Below, in pieces: positions 1 to 6,530 of a DNA stretch of 12,320 bases (position 1 is the stretch's first letter; each line of letters opens with the position of its first letter). The translations under genes and the position numbers were made by a program. The stretch is from an uncultured Bacilli bacterium (GTDB lineage: Bacteria > Bacillota_I > Bacilli_A > RF39 > UBA660). The notes beneath the pieces were generated by a model. It did not search any database. It had not been told where the DNA came from and was given only the letters and a program-made list of their open reading frames with translations. Location of the stretch: contig CALVWH010000082.1 in NCBI GenBank assembly GCA_944364705.1, forward strand, positions 1-12,320, written 5' to 3'.

Positions 1-326
1 CAAAAAATTTCGTCATCTTCCGATTCTTATATCATAAAAATTCCAAATATGTTAAAATATATAGGAATTGGCGTTTTTATTTTAGGATTGATCATGTTTT
101 GTACGTTTCTTTCTTACTTATGGAAAAACCTACCGTAACCAATGGACATCTAATTTTTACTAACATTGTTATGGTTGCTGAACTTTTAATCACAATGTTT
201 GCAAACAACTTGAAAAAAAAATTAAGAATCTATAAAAATTTAAAAAAAATCACAACCGTAAATTCGGTATGCGATTCTTATCAAAATTTACTTCAAACGC
301 TATCTTCTAATCAAAAGAAAGACTAA
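1..326 (+). pseudogene. Small two-helix membrane protein, 5'-partial and apparently frameshifted
   Basis: Frame 1 is open from the window edge and encodes a basic stretch, then a hydrophobic helix (MLKYIGIGVFILGLIMFCTF), ending at TAA 136-138. A second frame continues from about 124 to TAA 324-326 with another hydrophobic segment (LIFTNIVMVAELLITMF) and a lysine-rich tail. Adding one A to the A5 run at 124-128 joins the two frames into one continuous protein (SYLWKKPTVTNGHLIF). The second frame alone would need a TTG start at 99 with no clear ribosome binding site, so a broken or mis-sequenced single gene is the better reading. The tail after the second helix may hold another disruption, because poly-A runs at 213-220 and about 242-249 are obvious slip sites. 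The family is not recognised with confidence; the shape is two transmembrane helices and a short cytoplasmic tail. It converges on the amidase gene and shares its terminator. Confidence 0.5.
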
Positions 327-354
327 AAAAATCTAATGTCAATTAGATTTTTTT
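325..354. terminator. Bidirectional rho-independent terminator
   Basis: A 13-bp perfect A/T-rich stem (A-run plus TCTAAT, 325-337) pairs with ATTAGA plus a T-run (342-354) around the loop GTCA (338-341). It ends in T runs on both strands. It overlaps the TAA of the + strand gene (324-326) and touches the TAA of the - strand amidase (353-355), so it serves both convergent genes. Confidence 0.85.
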
Positions 355-1537
355 ATTTTAATAATTGTTCTACCGTATCTTTCCCAATCCATCCATCCAC
401 TTTAAGAGATCGATCTTTTTGAAACTGTTTTACTTTCTTATCCATATCTGGTCCAAAACTTCCATCGATGGATAAAGAATACCCAAGATTTTTTAATCGT
501 TGTTGTACAAAACGAACATATTCACTTTTTATTGTTGGAACCGTGTAATGTAGCTGATATTGATTAGCCTTTGCTTTCGAATCTGGTCCAAACGATCCAT
601 CGAGTGCTAAATTACAACGATACACTTGATTCATAACCTTTTGCCACTCTAAAACACGATCATTTTTTAAAACATTTCCAGAACTTGAAACAATAGAAGA
701 ATCTTTTAAAAGTTCGTATACCGTATCTTTTCCAACCCATCCATCCACTTTAAGAGATCGATCTTTTTGAAACTGTTTTACTTTCTTATACATATCTGGT
801 CCAAAACTTCCATCAATCGATAAAGAATACCCAAGATTTTTTAATCGCTGTTGTACAAACCGAACATACTCATTTTTCATGGTTGGAACCGTGTAATGTA
901 GTTGATATTGATTAGCCTTTGCTTTCGAGTCCGGTCCAAACGATCCATCGAGTGCTAAATTACAACGATATACTTGATTCATAACCTTTTGCCACTGTAA
1001 AACTTGATCATTTTTTAAAACATCCGTTGAAGGAACACCGTCAGAAGAATTCGAACTTCCTAAAGCAATCGAAACGCGGTTTAAAAAAGAATCCCATCCT
1101 TCCTCTAACGTACGATGAGGGCAATATTTATGATTTCCATAATCTTGATGTTTGGTTACTCGGTCTATCCCCCATCCATATCTTTTTAAAATAGAAGCCG
1201 TTAATTGTACTGCATTTTCTTCGGCTTTTTTAAATTTTTCACCACCGGATTTGGAATAACAAATTTCAATCGCAATCCCTTCTCGATTTCCTTTTCCACT
1301 TAAACCATCACTCGCATGCCAAGCATTTCGATCTTCAGGAATTCCTTGAACTGCTTCTTGATCATCCACGGCATAATGAAACGAAGTTTGATCGTCATTT
1401 CGAATCATATAAGCAATTTCGTTTTGTGCACTTGCATCATTGGCTGTATTATGAATGACAATTCTTGTTGGAGTCATAAAATAAGGGCATTTGATATTAT
1501 ATTTATTCGACGGTACTAAATTCTTTACAATTTTCAT
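353..1537 (-). CDS. N-acetylmuramoyl-L-alanine amidase (Amidase_2) with four peptidoglycan-binding motifs; phage-type endolysin
   Basis: A predicted zinc amidase that cuts the bond between N-acetylmuramic acid and L-alanine in peptidoglycan. I place the start at ATG 1535-1537, giving 394 residues, because AAGGGAGAG lies just upstream and the ATGA overlap with the holin stop is typical of coupling; the longer frame to 1570 adds 11 residues without a site. The T7-lysozyme-like domain fills residues about 5-165. Candidate zinc ligands are H29 (IVIHNT), H130 (TKHQ) and C139, with K137 two residues before it in HKYCPH, matching the T7 H/K/C pattern. After a Ser-rich linker, two 116-residue units (about 174-277 and 290-394) each hold two DGSFGP motifs and one VDGW(V/I)GK motif, like PG_binding_1 repeats. 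There is no signal peptide, so release would depend on the holin next door or a non-canonical route. It could be a prophage relic or a domesticated autolysin. Confidence 0.93.
   Translation of the reverse strand: MKIVKNLVPSNKYNIKCPYFMTPTRIVIHNTANDASAQNEIAYMIRNDDQTSFHYAVDDQEAVQGIPEDRNAWHASDGLSGKGNREGIAIEICYSKSGGEKFKKAEENAVQLTASILKRYGWGIDRVTKHQDYGNHKYCPHRTLEEGWDSFLNRVSIALGSSNSSDGVPSTDVLKNDQVLQWQKVMNQVYRCNLALDGSFGPDSKAKANQYQLHYTVPTMKNEYVRFVQQRLKNLGYSLSIDGSFGPDMYKKVKQFQKDRSLKVDGWVGKDTVYELLKDSSIVSSSGNVLKNDRVLEWQKVMNQVYRCNLALDGSFGPDSKAKANQYQLHYTVPTIKSEYVRFVQQRLKNLGYSLSIDGSFGPDMDKKVKQFQKDRSLKVDGWIGKDTVEQLLK
356..675 (-). repeat. Intragenic tandem repeat, copy encoding the C-terminal wall-binding unit
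   Basis: The first (+ strand order) of two long near-identical blocks offset by exactly 348 bases (for example CCGTATCT at 373 and at 721). It encodes the last peptidoglycan-binding unit of the amidase. Its translation matches the other copy at about 97 of 105 residues by direct comparison. Confidence 0.9.
704..1023 (-). repeat. Intragenic tandem repeat, copy encoding the proximal wall-binding unit
   Basis: The second block of the 348-base-offset duplication, encoding the wall-binding unit closer to the amidase domain. Differences from the other copy are scattered single bases, several of them silent, so the duplication is recent or kept uniform by recombination. The pair is separated by a short Ser-rich spacer. 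Confidence 0.9.
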
Positions 1538-1851
1538 AAAGACTCTCCCTTCTTCTTTAAACGATGACAATTCTGCTCAATCAACATTTTAATTTCAAAA
1601 TCACTTACACTAATTTTCTTTTCCTTAAACATCGTTTTTATATTTTCTTCTGCTTTCAATAGTTTTTCATTTCCACTCAAATCTGGATAAATTTGTTCAA
1701 CTGCTGCGACTACCGTCTCAACAATATGTCTTTTCCCATCTTCTTTTACTTTTGCTTCATATAATTTTTTTAATTGAAGACCAACATAAGAAAGAAGTGC
1801 AGTTAAAGCAGTAATTAAAATGCTAACTAAATTTTGAATCAAAAAGTCCAT
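1534..1851 (-). CDS. Phage holin, LL-H family (Phage_holin_6_1-like)
   Basis: A 105-residue protein with one N-terminal hydrophobic helix (residues about 5-27, LVSILITALTALLSYVGLQL) followed by a charged helical region. The segment with VVAAVEQIYPDLSGNEKL and the later FEIKMLIEQNC pattern is what I know from LL-H-type holins (a conserved AVEQ-Y-D-x-G-x-EKL region, then an I-LIE segment). Holins form membrane lesions that let an endolysin reach the wall. The ATG at 1849-1851 follows an excellent AAAGGAGG site 7 bases upstream. The stop overlaps the amidase ATG by four bases (ATGA), so the two are almost certainly co-translated as a lysis cassette. No other phage gene is visible here. The length is normal for the family. 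Confidence 0.85.
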   Translation of the reverse strand: MDFLIQNLVSILITALTALLSYVGLQLKKLYEAKVKEDGKRHIVETVVAAVEQIYPDLSGNEKLLKAEENIKTMFKEKKISVSDFEIKMLIEQNCHRLKKKGESL

Positions 1852-1865
1852 ACAATCCCCTCCTT

Positions 1866-1908
1866 TAGAAAAAGATAATTCTTTTTCTATTATAAAATAT
1901 GTTGCAAC
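1866..1908 (-). promoter_or_regulatory. Candidate holin-amidase promoter with overlapping inverted repeat
   Basis: Read on the - strand, a perfect TATAAT (1889-1894) lies about 38 bases before the holin ATG. No good -35 hexamer stands 16-18 bases upstream; the palindrome GTTGCAAC (1901-1908) sits in that spacer instead. Directly over the predicted transcription start is a perfect 9-bp inverted repeat, TAGAAAAAG/CTTTTTCTA (1866-1874 and 1881-1889, 6-base loop), which could be an operator or a leader hairpin. The rest of the 1852-2023 gap is AT-rich and shows no supported gene. Confidence 0.5.
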
Positions 1909-2023
1909 GAGAAAAAGGATTGTTTCAATATAAGAGAAAAATCAAAATAAATGTTTAATCGCTTCCTCATAACATACAAGCGTATACGTATCCATCTTTA
2001 ATAAACGTTTGTTTTTTTGTATG

Positions 2024-2056
2024 AAAAAACACACCTATTCTTCTAAGTGTGTCTTT
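2024..2056 (-). terminator. Terminator of the secA-like operon
   Basis: On the - strand a stem AAAGACACACTT/AGGTGTGTTTTTT (arms 2045-2056 and 2024-2036, with two G-T wobbles and a loop of about 8 bases) ends in a T run. It contains the TAG stop of the deacetylase-like gene (2035-2037). Confidence 0.8.
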
Positions 2057-2883
2057 AAATTTTCGATGGTATATCCTTTTGAATAAATATAGTCTAAAAT
2101 TAAAGGAAGTTCTGTTTTTAAGGAAGAAGAAATAGAGAATGCGAAAAACTGGCCGGCATGTAAATCTTTTTTTACGGTTAAAAAGGGATCTTTTGAAATG
2201 ATTGAGTTTACCAAAATAGAATAATTATGATTGTTTACACAAACGGAAACATCGTCAATTTTTTCTTCTTCAAAAAAACAATATCCTTCTTTTGTGTTTG
2301 ATAAATTTTTTAAAATCGCATCCAACCATAAAAAAGAAGTACTTTGATAATTTTGATCATAACTCAAGTTTCCTAATTCATAGTTTCGTAACGTGAACAT
2401 AAACTCTTTGTTTTGTTCTAAAAAATTTCCATCAATAAAGAAGGTTCCCTCTTTTTGTTTTTCATCTAAAATAGATAAGATATCCTTTACCGCTTCTACT
2501 TTCGTATCTTTTTCGATTAAAAAAAGTAAACTAACCATTTTTTTCGTTTCATTTCCTTGAAGAATGAATTTATTTTTATGATTTTTTAAAGATACGTCGG
2601 GATCTACTTTGGTATAAGCAAGTAAGTTTTCATCAAACATACCAATGCTTTTCATTTTTTGATAACTTTTTGACTCATCTACAACTTCTCCATGAAGTCC
2701 AGGAATAATGGTATTGCCTTTAATTTCAGCATTCACCGCATCTTCTTGATACTCTTCTTTTACGTTCTGAATTTCGATCATAATATCGTCTTGCATTTTC
2801 ATAACGTCCACTGTTTTTTCTGTATACCAAAAGCTCCCTAAAACAAGAGTTATCATTCCGATACCTTTAAAAAACTTCTTCAA
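2035..2883 (-). CDS. Membrane-anchored NodB-fold (polysaccharide deacetylase-like) protein, predicted catalytically inactive
   Basis: I choose the TTG start at 2881-2883 (282 residues): AGGTGAT lies 6 bases upstream, while the GTG at 2892 is itself part of that ribosome binding site. An N-terminal helix (residues about 5-20) is followed by an extracytoplasmic region with a coiled, charged linker (about 22-55). From about residue 114 the order of elements follows the NodB fold: a KMVSLLF strand, GTFFIDGNFLEQN (146-158, typically ATFFV-G-WL), ELGNLSYDQNY (typically E-GNHTYSH) and a final SKGYTIENLKTHL (typically GY-f-tL-ell). The key residues are gone: the TFDDG aspartates are replaced by LFLIEKD, the H-x3-H metal site reads LSYDQ, and the late His-Asp motif is AFSIS. 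It is therefore likely a binding or scaffold protein rather than an enzyme. It follows the SecA-like gene by 41 bases in one operon, suggesting a shared role. Confidence 0.72.
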   Translation of the reverse strand: MKKFFKGIGMITLVLGSFWYTEKTVDVMKMQDDIMIEIQNVKEEYQEDAVNAEIKGNTIIPGLHGEVVDESKSYQKMKSIGMFDENLLAYTKVDPDVSLKNHKNKFILQGNETKKMVSLLFLIEKDTKVEAVKDILSILDEKQKEGTFFIDGNFLEQNKEFMFTLRNYELGNLSYDQNYQSTSFLWLDAILKNLSNTKEGYCFFEEEKIDDVSVCVNNHNYSILVNSIISKDPFLTVKKDLHAGQFFAFSISSSLKTELPLILDYIYSKGYTIENLKTHLEE

Positions 2884-2924
2884 ATTTATCACCTAGTAAA
2901 AGATATGAAGAAGATGGATGAATA

Positions 2925-5741
2925 TTACTTTTTATGAGAACTAGATTTTTTATTTTTTTCTATATTTTCTAATAAAGAATAAAGGTATTCTTTCATGGTG
3001 TTTGATAAATTTAACTGTGAAATTTCGTTTTTTATTAAAGAAACTTCTTCTTGGGTTGTATACATAATTTTTAATAAATATTGTTTAAATACATCCACTT
3101 CTTTGTCTTGTGTTTCTTTGTTTTGGTTTTCTTTCTTTTGACTTTGATTTAAATGATAAAGAAGTTCAGAACGAAATGTTTGTTTTTTTTCTTCAAATTT
3201 TTCATGTAATAAATAATTATATTCAATCGAAATGTCTCTTTGAGCGTAGGCATATAAACTAGAATGATAACGAATACTTGCTTCTTCTTCTAGGAAAGAA
3301 GACCACAAATCATTATAAGCTTTCATGGTAATTTCTTTTACTTTTTTTGGATCTATTTGATTGATTTGTTCCATAAATTCTTTTTCAAACAAGAATTTTT
3401 CTTTTTCTAAATTTGGACAACGTTTAAAATATTCGATCTGTTGATCATCAAAAAATAATCCGGAATATTTTTTTTGATTTTTTATTTGTTTAACCATGAT
3501 ATTCCATTCTTGATTGAAAATTTTCTGAATTTCTTTTGTGATATTTTCTTGTTCTAATAGTTTTTGTTTTTCTTTGAAGAATTTTTCACGAAGTTGATCG
3601 AAAAGAATATCATAATCGTTCATGTATTTTCTTAAAGCAAAAGAATCTTCTTCGGTATTTTTCTGAAGTTTTGAAAAAATCGTTTGCATTTTTTTGATTT
3701 TATGATTGCGATATAAATTTTTTAAAATCGCTAATATTTTTTCTTTTCCATGTTCTTTTAGAAAAGGATCTTCTAGAGAGACTAAAAATTTTGATGTCCC
3801 AACTTCTCCTTGTCTTCCTGCTCTTCCTCTTAATTGTTTTTCAATTCTAGAAAGGTCTTTACTAAAGCCAACAACATAAAGGCCACCGGCTTTTAACGAT
3901 TCTTTTGAAAGTTTAATATCGGTTCCTCTTCCAACCATATTGGTTCCTACGGTAATTTTTCCCATTTCTCCGGCATGCATAATTTGTTCATTTTCTTCTT
4001 TGCTTCCAGTTTTCGCATTAATTAATTGGTGAGAAATGCCATGATTTTCTAAAAATTTATGAACTTCAAAAGATTCTTTTATGGAAGAAGTTCCAATCAG
4101 TAGTGGTCTTCCCGTTTTTTGACAATCTTCTACGATTTGTAAAAGAGCTTCTAGTTTATCTTCTTTATTGTCAAAAATTTCGTCTTCTAAGTCTTTTCTT
4201 TGAATTTTTTTTCTAGGAGCTATGCATACGACACCTTTTCCATATAAATCACTAAATTCTTCTTTGGCTGAAAATAAAGTTCCACTAAGTCCAGAAAAGT
4301 TTTGATATAAATGAAAAAAGGTTGGATGAGTAATTCTTGCTTTTTCTATACTTTCGTTTGTAATTTCGATGTTTTCTTTTGCTTCAATGTCCTGATTAAT
4401 TCCAAAAGAATATTGATTATCTGGTAATTTTCTTCCGGTATTTTGATCAATCAATACCAATTTTCCATCTTCGATGATATAATCTTTATCTTTTTCAAAT
4501 GTTTGTGCGATTAGAGCGTTTTGAATATAGTGATGTTGATACTCTTTTTCATCATCCCAAACTTTATAGTAACCAAGTTCGGTTAAATAGGCATTTTTTT
4601 CTTTGCGGAATGCGATATAATCATAAAGGGCTTCTGCTTTTCTTAACTGATCTTCACTAATTTTAGCCATACTATCAAAACAAATACCATGTAAAGAATC
4701 GGTTATCCGTTTTGCTTCTTTGTAATCTTCTTTATCATAGTCTTGCATTTTGGAAATAATTAATGGGGTATTGGCATCATCAATTAAAATGGAATCTACT
4801 TCATCAATGATTGCATAATGTAGTCCTCTTAATACTTGATCTTCTTTGGTGAGTGCTAACGTATCGTTTAAATAATCAAAGGCTACGGTTTGACAAGTAC
4901 AATACGTAATATCGCTATGGTATCCTTCTTTTTTCTTTTCTTTCATTAAAATGTTTTTTAACTTAGTAAAAAAAGAATTTAATTTTGGATAAAAGGTAGA
5001 AAAAGATTGGGACTCATAAGAAGATAAAAATTCATTTATTTTCTCATAAGGATATAAATTTTCGATGATTTGAAAAAATTCTTTGATGTCCATTTGTTCA
5101 CTTATCGTTTTAAAAAAGATGGCTTCTAAATTTTTATATTGTTGTTCGTTTGCTCCTTGTTGTTTTTTTTGATAATTGGATAAACGAATTTTTAAACTAA
5201 GACTACTACTTTGTTTCGTACATGCATTTTTAATTTCTTGAATCATATCACTTGCTAATGTTTCATAATTTTGATCGACATAAGAAACGGATAATCCTAA
5301 CGCTTGAAATAAAGGTTCGTTATCTTTCGCATCTCTTTGTGCCAAATAAGAATTGGCAGTAATAACATGTACACCTTTCCCTTCTAAGGCATGTAAAAAA
5401 GCCGATAAGGTTAAGGCATAGGTCTTTCCTTCCCCTGTTAGCATTTCGACAAGATTCCCATCATCAAGAGCAAGAGAGGTTTGAATTTGTTCGTCATAAT
5501 AAGAAAATCCTTTTACTTTTTTAAATGCTGCACATAAAAGTGCATAGGCATCCAGCTGAATATCTTCTAAAGTTTCTCCATGACTTAATCGTTTTTTTAA
5601 TTTATTGGTTTCTTCTTTTAGTTCTTCTAATGTTTTCTTTTCATACCTTCTAACAAGTTTGCTAACTTCTTTTTGTTTTTTTTGAATTTTTTTATTTTCG
5701 GTATGGGAATATGCTAAAAAAAGTTCATCGGTAAATGCCAT
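2925..5741 (-). CDS. secA2: Accessory SecA-like preprotein translocase ATPase with a large NBD1 insertion
   Basis: A DEAD-like ATPase of the SecA family that would drive protein export through SecYEG. I set the start at ATG 5739-5741 (938 residues) because GAGGTG lies 6 bases upstream and the promoter at 5764-5792 falls inside the longer open frame to 5831. In this numbering: Walker A TGEGKT 102-107, DEVD 313-316 within DEVDSILIDDANTPLI, SGT 486-488 (usually TGT), TNMVGRGTDIKL 600-611 and QLRGRAGRQG 636-645, so both nucleotide-binding folds and the PPXD region are present. Two features are odd. About 100 residues (about 156-273) separate the strand after ANSYLAQRDA from YHSDITYCTCQTVAFDYL; housekeeping SecA has only about 20 there. 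The C terminus ends in a Lys/Ser-rich tail without the CxCxSGKKYKxCH zinc motif. Departures such as DEQIQTS and MLTGEGKT also fit an accessory copy. The symbol is by analogy; a sole divergent SecA cannot be excluded from one window. Confidence 0.85.
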   Translation of the reverse strand: MAFTDELFLAYSHTENKKIQKKQKEVSKLVRRYEKKTLEELKEETNKLKKRLSHGETLEDIQLDAYALLCAAFKKVKGFSYYDEQIQTSLALDDGNLVEMLTGEGKTYALTLSAFLHALEGKGVHVITANSYLAQRDAKDNEPLFQALGLSVSYVDQNYETLASDMIQEIKNACTKQSSSLSLKIRLSNYQKKQQGANEQQYKNLEAIFFKTISEQMDIKEFFQIIENLYPYEKINEFLSSYESQSFSTFYPKLNSFFTKLKNILMKEKKKEGYHSDITYCTCQTVAFDYLNDTLALTKEDQVLRGLHYAIIDEVDSILIDDANTPLIISKMQDYDKEDYKEAKRITDSLHGICFDSMAKISEDQLRKAEALYDYIAFRKEKNAYLTELGYYKVWDDEKEYQHHYIQNALIAQTFEKDKDYIIEDGKLVLIDQNTGRKLPDNQYSFGINQDIEAKENIEITNESIEKARITHPTFFHLYQNFSGLSGTLFSAKEEFSDLYGKGVVCIAPRKKIQRKDLEDEIFDNKEDKLEALLQIVEDCQKTGRPLLIGTSSIKESFEVHKFLENHGISHQLINAKTGSKEENEQIMHAGEMGKITVGTNMVGRGTDIKLSKESLKAGGLYVVGFSKDLSRIEKQLRGRAGRQGEVGTSKFLVSLEDPFLKEHGKEKILAILKNLYRNHKIKKMQTIFSKLQKNTEEDSFALRKYMNDYDILFDQLREKFFKEKQKLLEQENITKEIQKIFNQEWNIMVKQIKNQKKYSGLFFDDQQIEYFKRCPNLEKEKFLFEKEFMEQINQIDPKKVKEITMKAYNDLWSSFLEEEASIRYHSSLYAYAQRDISIEYNYLLHEKFEEKKQTFRSELLYHLNQSQKKENQNKETQDKEVDVFKQYLLKIMYTTQEEVSLIKNEISQLNLSNTMKEYLYSLLENIEKNKKSSSHKK

Positions 5742-5763
5742 CTTCATCACCTCTATTATGATT

Positions 5764-5792
5764 ATTATAGCATTTCCTTTCTTTTGTCGCAA
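5764..5792 (-). promoter_or_regulatory. Sigma-A-type promoter of the secA-like operon
   Basis: On the - strand TTGCGA (5787-5792), a 17-base spacer and TATAAT (5764-5769), with TG one base before the -10 (TGCTATAAT, extended -10). The predicted start is near 5757, 16 bases before the secA-like ATG, leaving room for the GAGGTG site. This decides the shorter start of that gene. Confidence 0.8.
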
Positions 5793-5797
5793 CAACA

Positions 5798-5825
5798 AAG
5801 ATAAATGATCGATTTCATTTATCTT
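5798..5825 (-). terminator. Hairpin terminator behind rpoE and the remnant gene
   Basis: A perfect 11-bp inverted repeat AAGATAAATGA/TCATTTATCTT (5798-5808 and 5815-5825) around TCGATT. On the - strand it is followed by a short, interrupted T tract (TTTGTTGTTG), so termination may be modest. The TAA of the remnant reading frame (5819-5821) lies in the stem. The -35 of the secA-like promoter begins only a few bases downstream. Confidence 0.65.
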
Positions 5826-6028
5826 GTACAAGTTCCAGTTGTATTTTCCTCAAACCAAGTGGTAAATTCTTCTAAGTATGCATCTACACCAATTTGCTCT
5901 GCATATTGTTTTTTCTCTTCTAAGTTATAGCCCATTCCACTTGCCGTATATCCAGTAATGGTTTTATCGGTATACATAAGAGTTATGTTTCCTTCTTCAA
6001 CTTCTACAAAAAAAGAAGAAATTACTCT
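5819..6028 (-). pseudogene. C-terminal remnant of an unrecognised protein gene behind rpoE
   Basis: A frame open from just inside the end of rpoE encodes about 69 residues with a protein-like composition: VEVEEGNITLMYTDKTITGY, then YNLEEKKQYAEQIGVDAYLE, ending in EENTTGTCTR. An ATG at 5975-5977 would give 52 residues, but the only purine-rich site (AAGGA) is 12 bases away. No other good start exists, and the frame is cut by a TGA (6029-6031) inside rpoE. The stop lies inside a terminator stem, as for every other gene end in this window, which argues that this is the true 3' end of a former gene whose 5' part is missing. The alternating polar/hydrophobic pattern and C-terminal Cys suggest a small secreted or lipoprotein domain. 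The family is not recognised. Confidence 0.45.
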
Positions 6029-6453
6029 TCATTTTCTTCTTCAAAATCGTCATCTACAATGGATAAGTCACTTAAGTCTTCATCCGTATCTAAATCTTCA
6101 TCTAGAGAAACTGGTTCTTCTAAAGATTCTTCTAATTCTTCTTCTTCCTCTTCTTCTTCTGTTTCTTCAGTACTTTCTTCTTCATCATCCAATTCCAGTT
6201 CAACGGAATGATTTTCTCTTAAATCCCAAGTAGCATCCTCTAATAAAACAAATCTTTTATCTAAGGTTAAAGAGGTATAATAATCTCCAATTTTATTTTC
6301 AAAATCGGTTTCTGAATATTCTAATAAATCACAAATTTTACGAAATAAGGTTGGCGTATTCATACTTGCCTTGTTTTCTTTTAAAATCATATATGTTAAA
6401 TCGGTATAAGAAAGTGTTTCTAGTTCCACTTTTGTCATATCTTTTATTTTCAT
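6022..6453 (-). CDS. rpoE: DNA-directed RNA polymerase subunit delta
   Basis: The delta subunit binds RNA polymerase in Firmicutes, reduces non-specific DNA binding and speeds recycling. I choose the ATG at 6451-6453 (143 residues) because GGAGG lies 5 bases upstream and it yields the family-typical start; an upstream in-frame extension to 6504 runs through the leader. Residues about 8-83 form the HARE-HTH domain (LSYTDLTYMILKENKASMNT, then DYYTSLTLDKRFVLLEDATWDLRE). Residues about 86-143 are an almost purely acidic Glu/Asp tail that is expected to be disordered and to mimic nucleic acid. It lies directly downstream of argS on the same strand and also has its own promoter at 6495-6522. The nearest downstream hairpin is beyond the remnant frame. 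Confidence 0.95.
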   Translation of the reverse strand: MKIKDMTKVELETLSYTDLTYMILKENKASMNTPTLFRKICDLLEYSETDFENKIGDYYTSLTLDKRFVLLEDATWDLRENHSVELELDDEEESTEETEEEEEEEELEESLEEPVSLDEDLDTDEDLSDLSIVDDDFEEENEE

Positions 6454-6470
6454 AAATTCCTCCAAACTTC

Positions 6471-6522
6471 CGAACGTTATATTGTTCGAAAATAATTTTA
6501 TCACATATATTTTTTATGTCAA
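6471..6522 (-). promoter_or_regulatory. rpoE promoter with small inverted repeat at the start site
   Basis: On the - strand a perfect TTGACA (6517-6522), 16-base spacer and TAAAAT (6495-6500) follow the argS stop by only a few bases, so rpoE can be transcribed separately from argS. Over the predicted start, near 6488, lies the inverted repeat CGAAC/GTTCG (6471-6475 and 6484-6488), too short to call an operator with confidence. Confidence 0.7.
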
Positions 6523-6530
6523 TATATTTT

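Noticed and set aside
1316..1519. A + strand frame of 67 codons
   Set aside because: Lies antisense inside the amidase domain coding sequence; no ribosome binding site and no protein-like pattern.
1942..1995. A 17-codon - strand frame (MDTYTLVCYEEAIKHLF) between the holin and the secA-like operon terminator
   Set aside because: Protein-like composition, but no ribosome binding site, downstream of a terminator and too short to support; could be a gene relic.
5958..6233. A + strand Leu/Pro-rich frame
   Set aside because: It is the antisense of the Glu/Asp-rich tail of rpoE, whose repeated GAA/GAT codons create a Leu-rich shadow.
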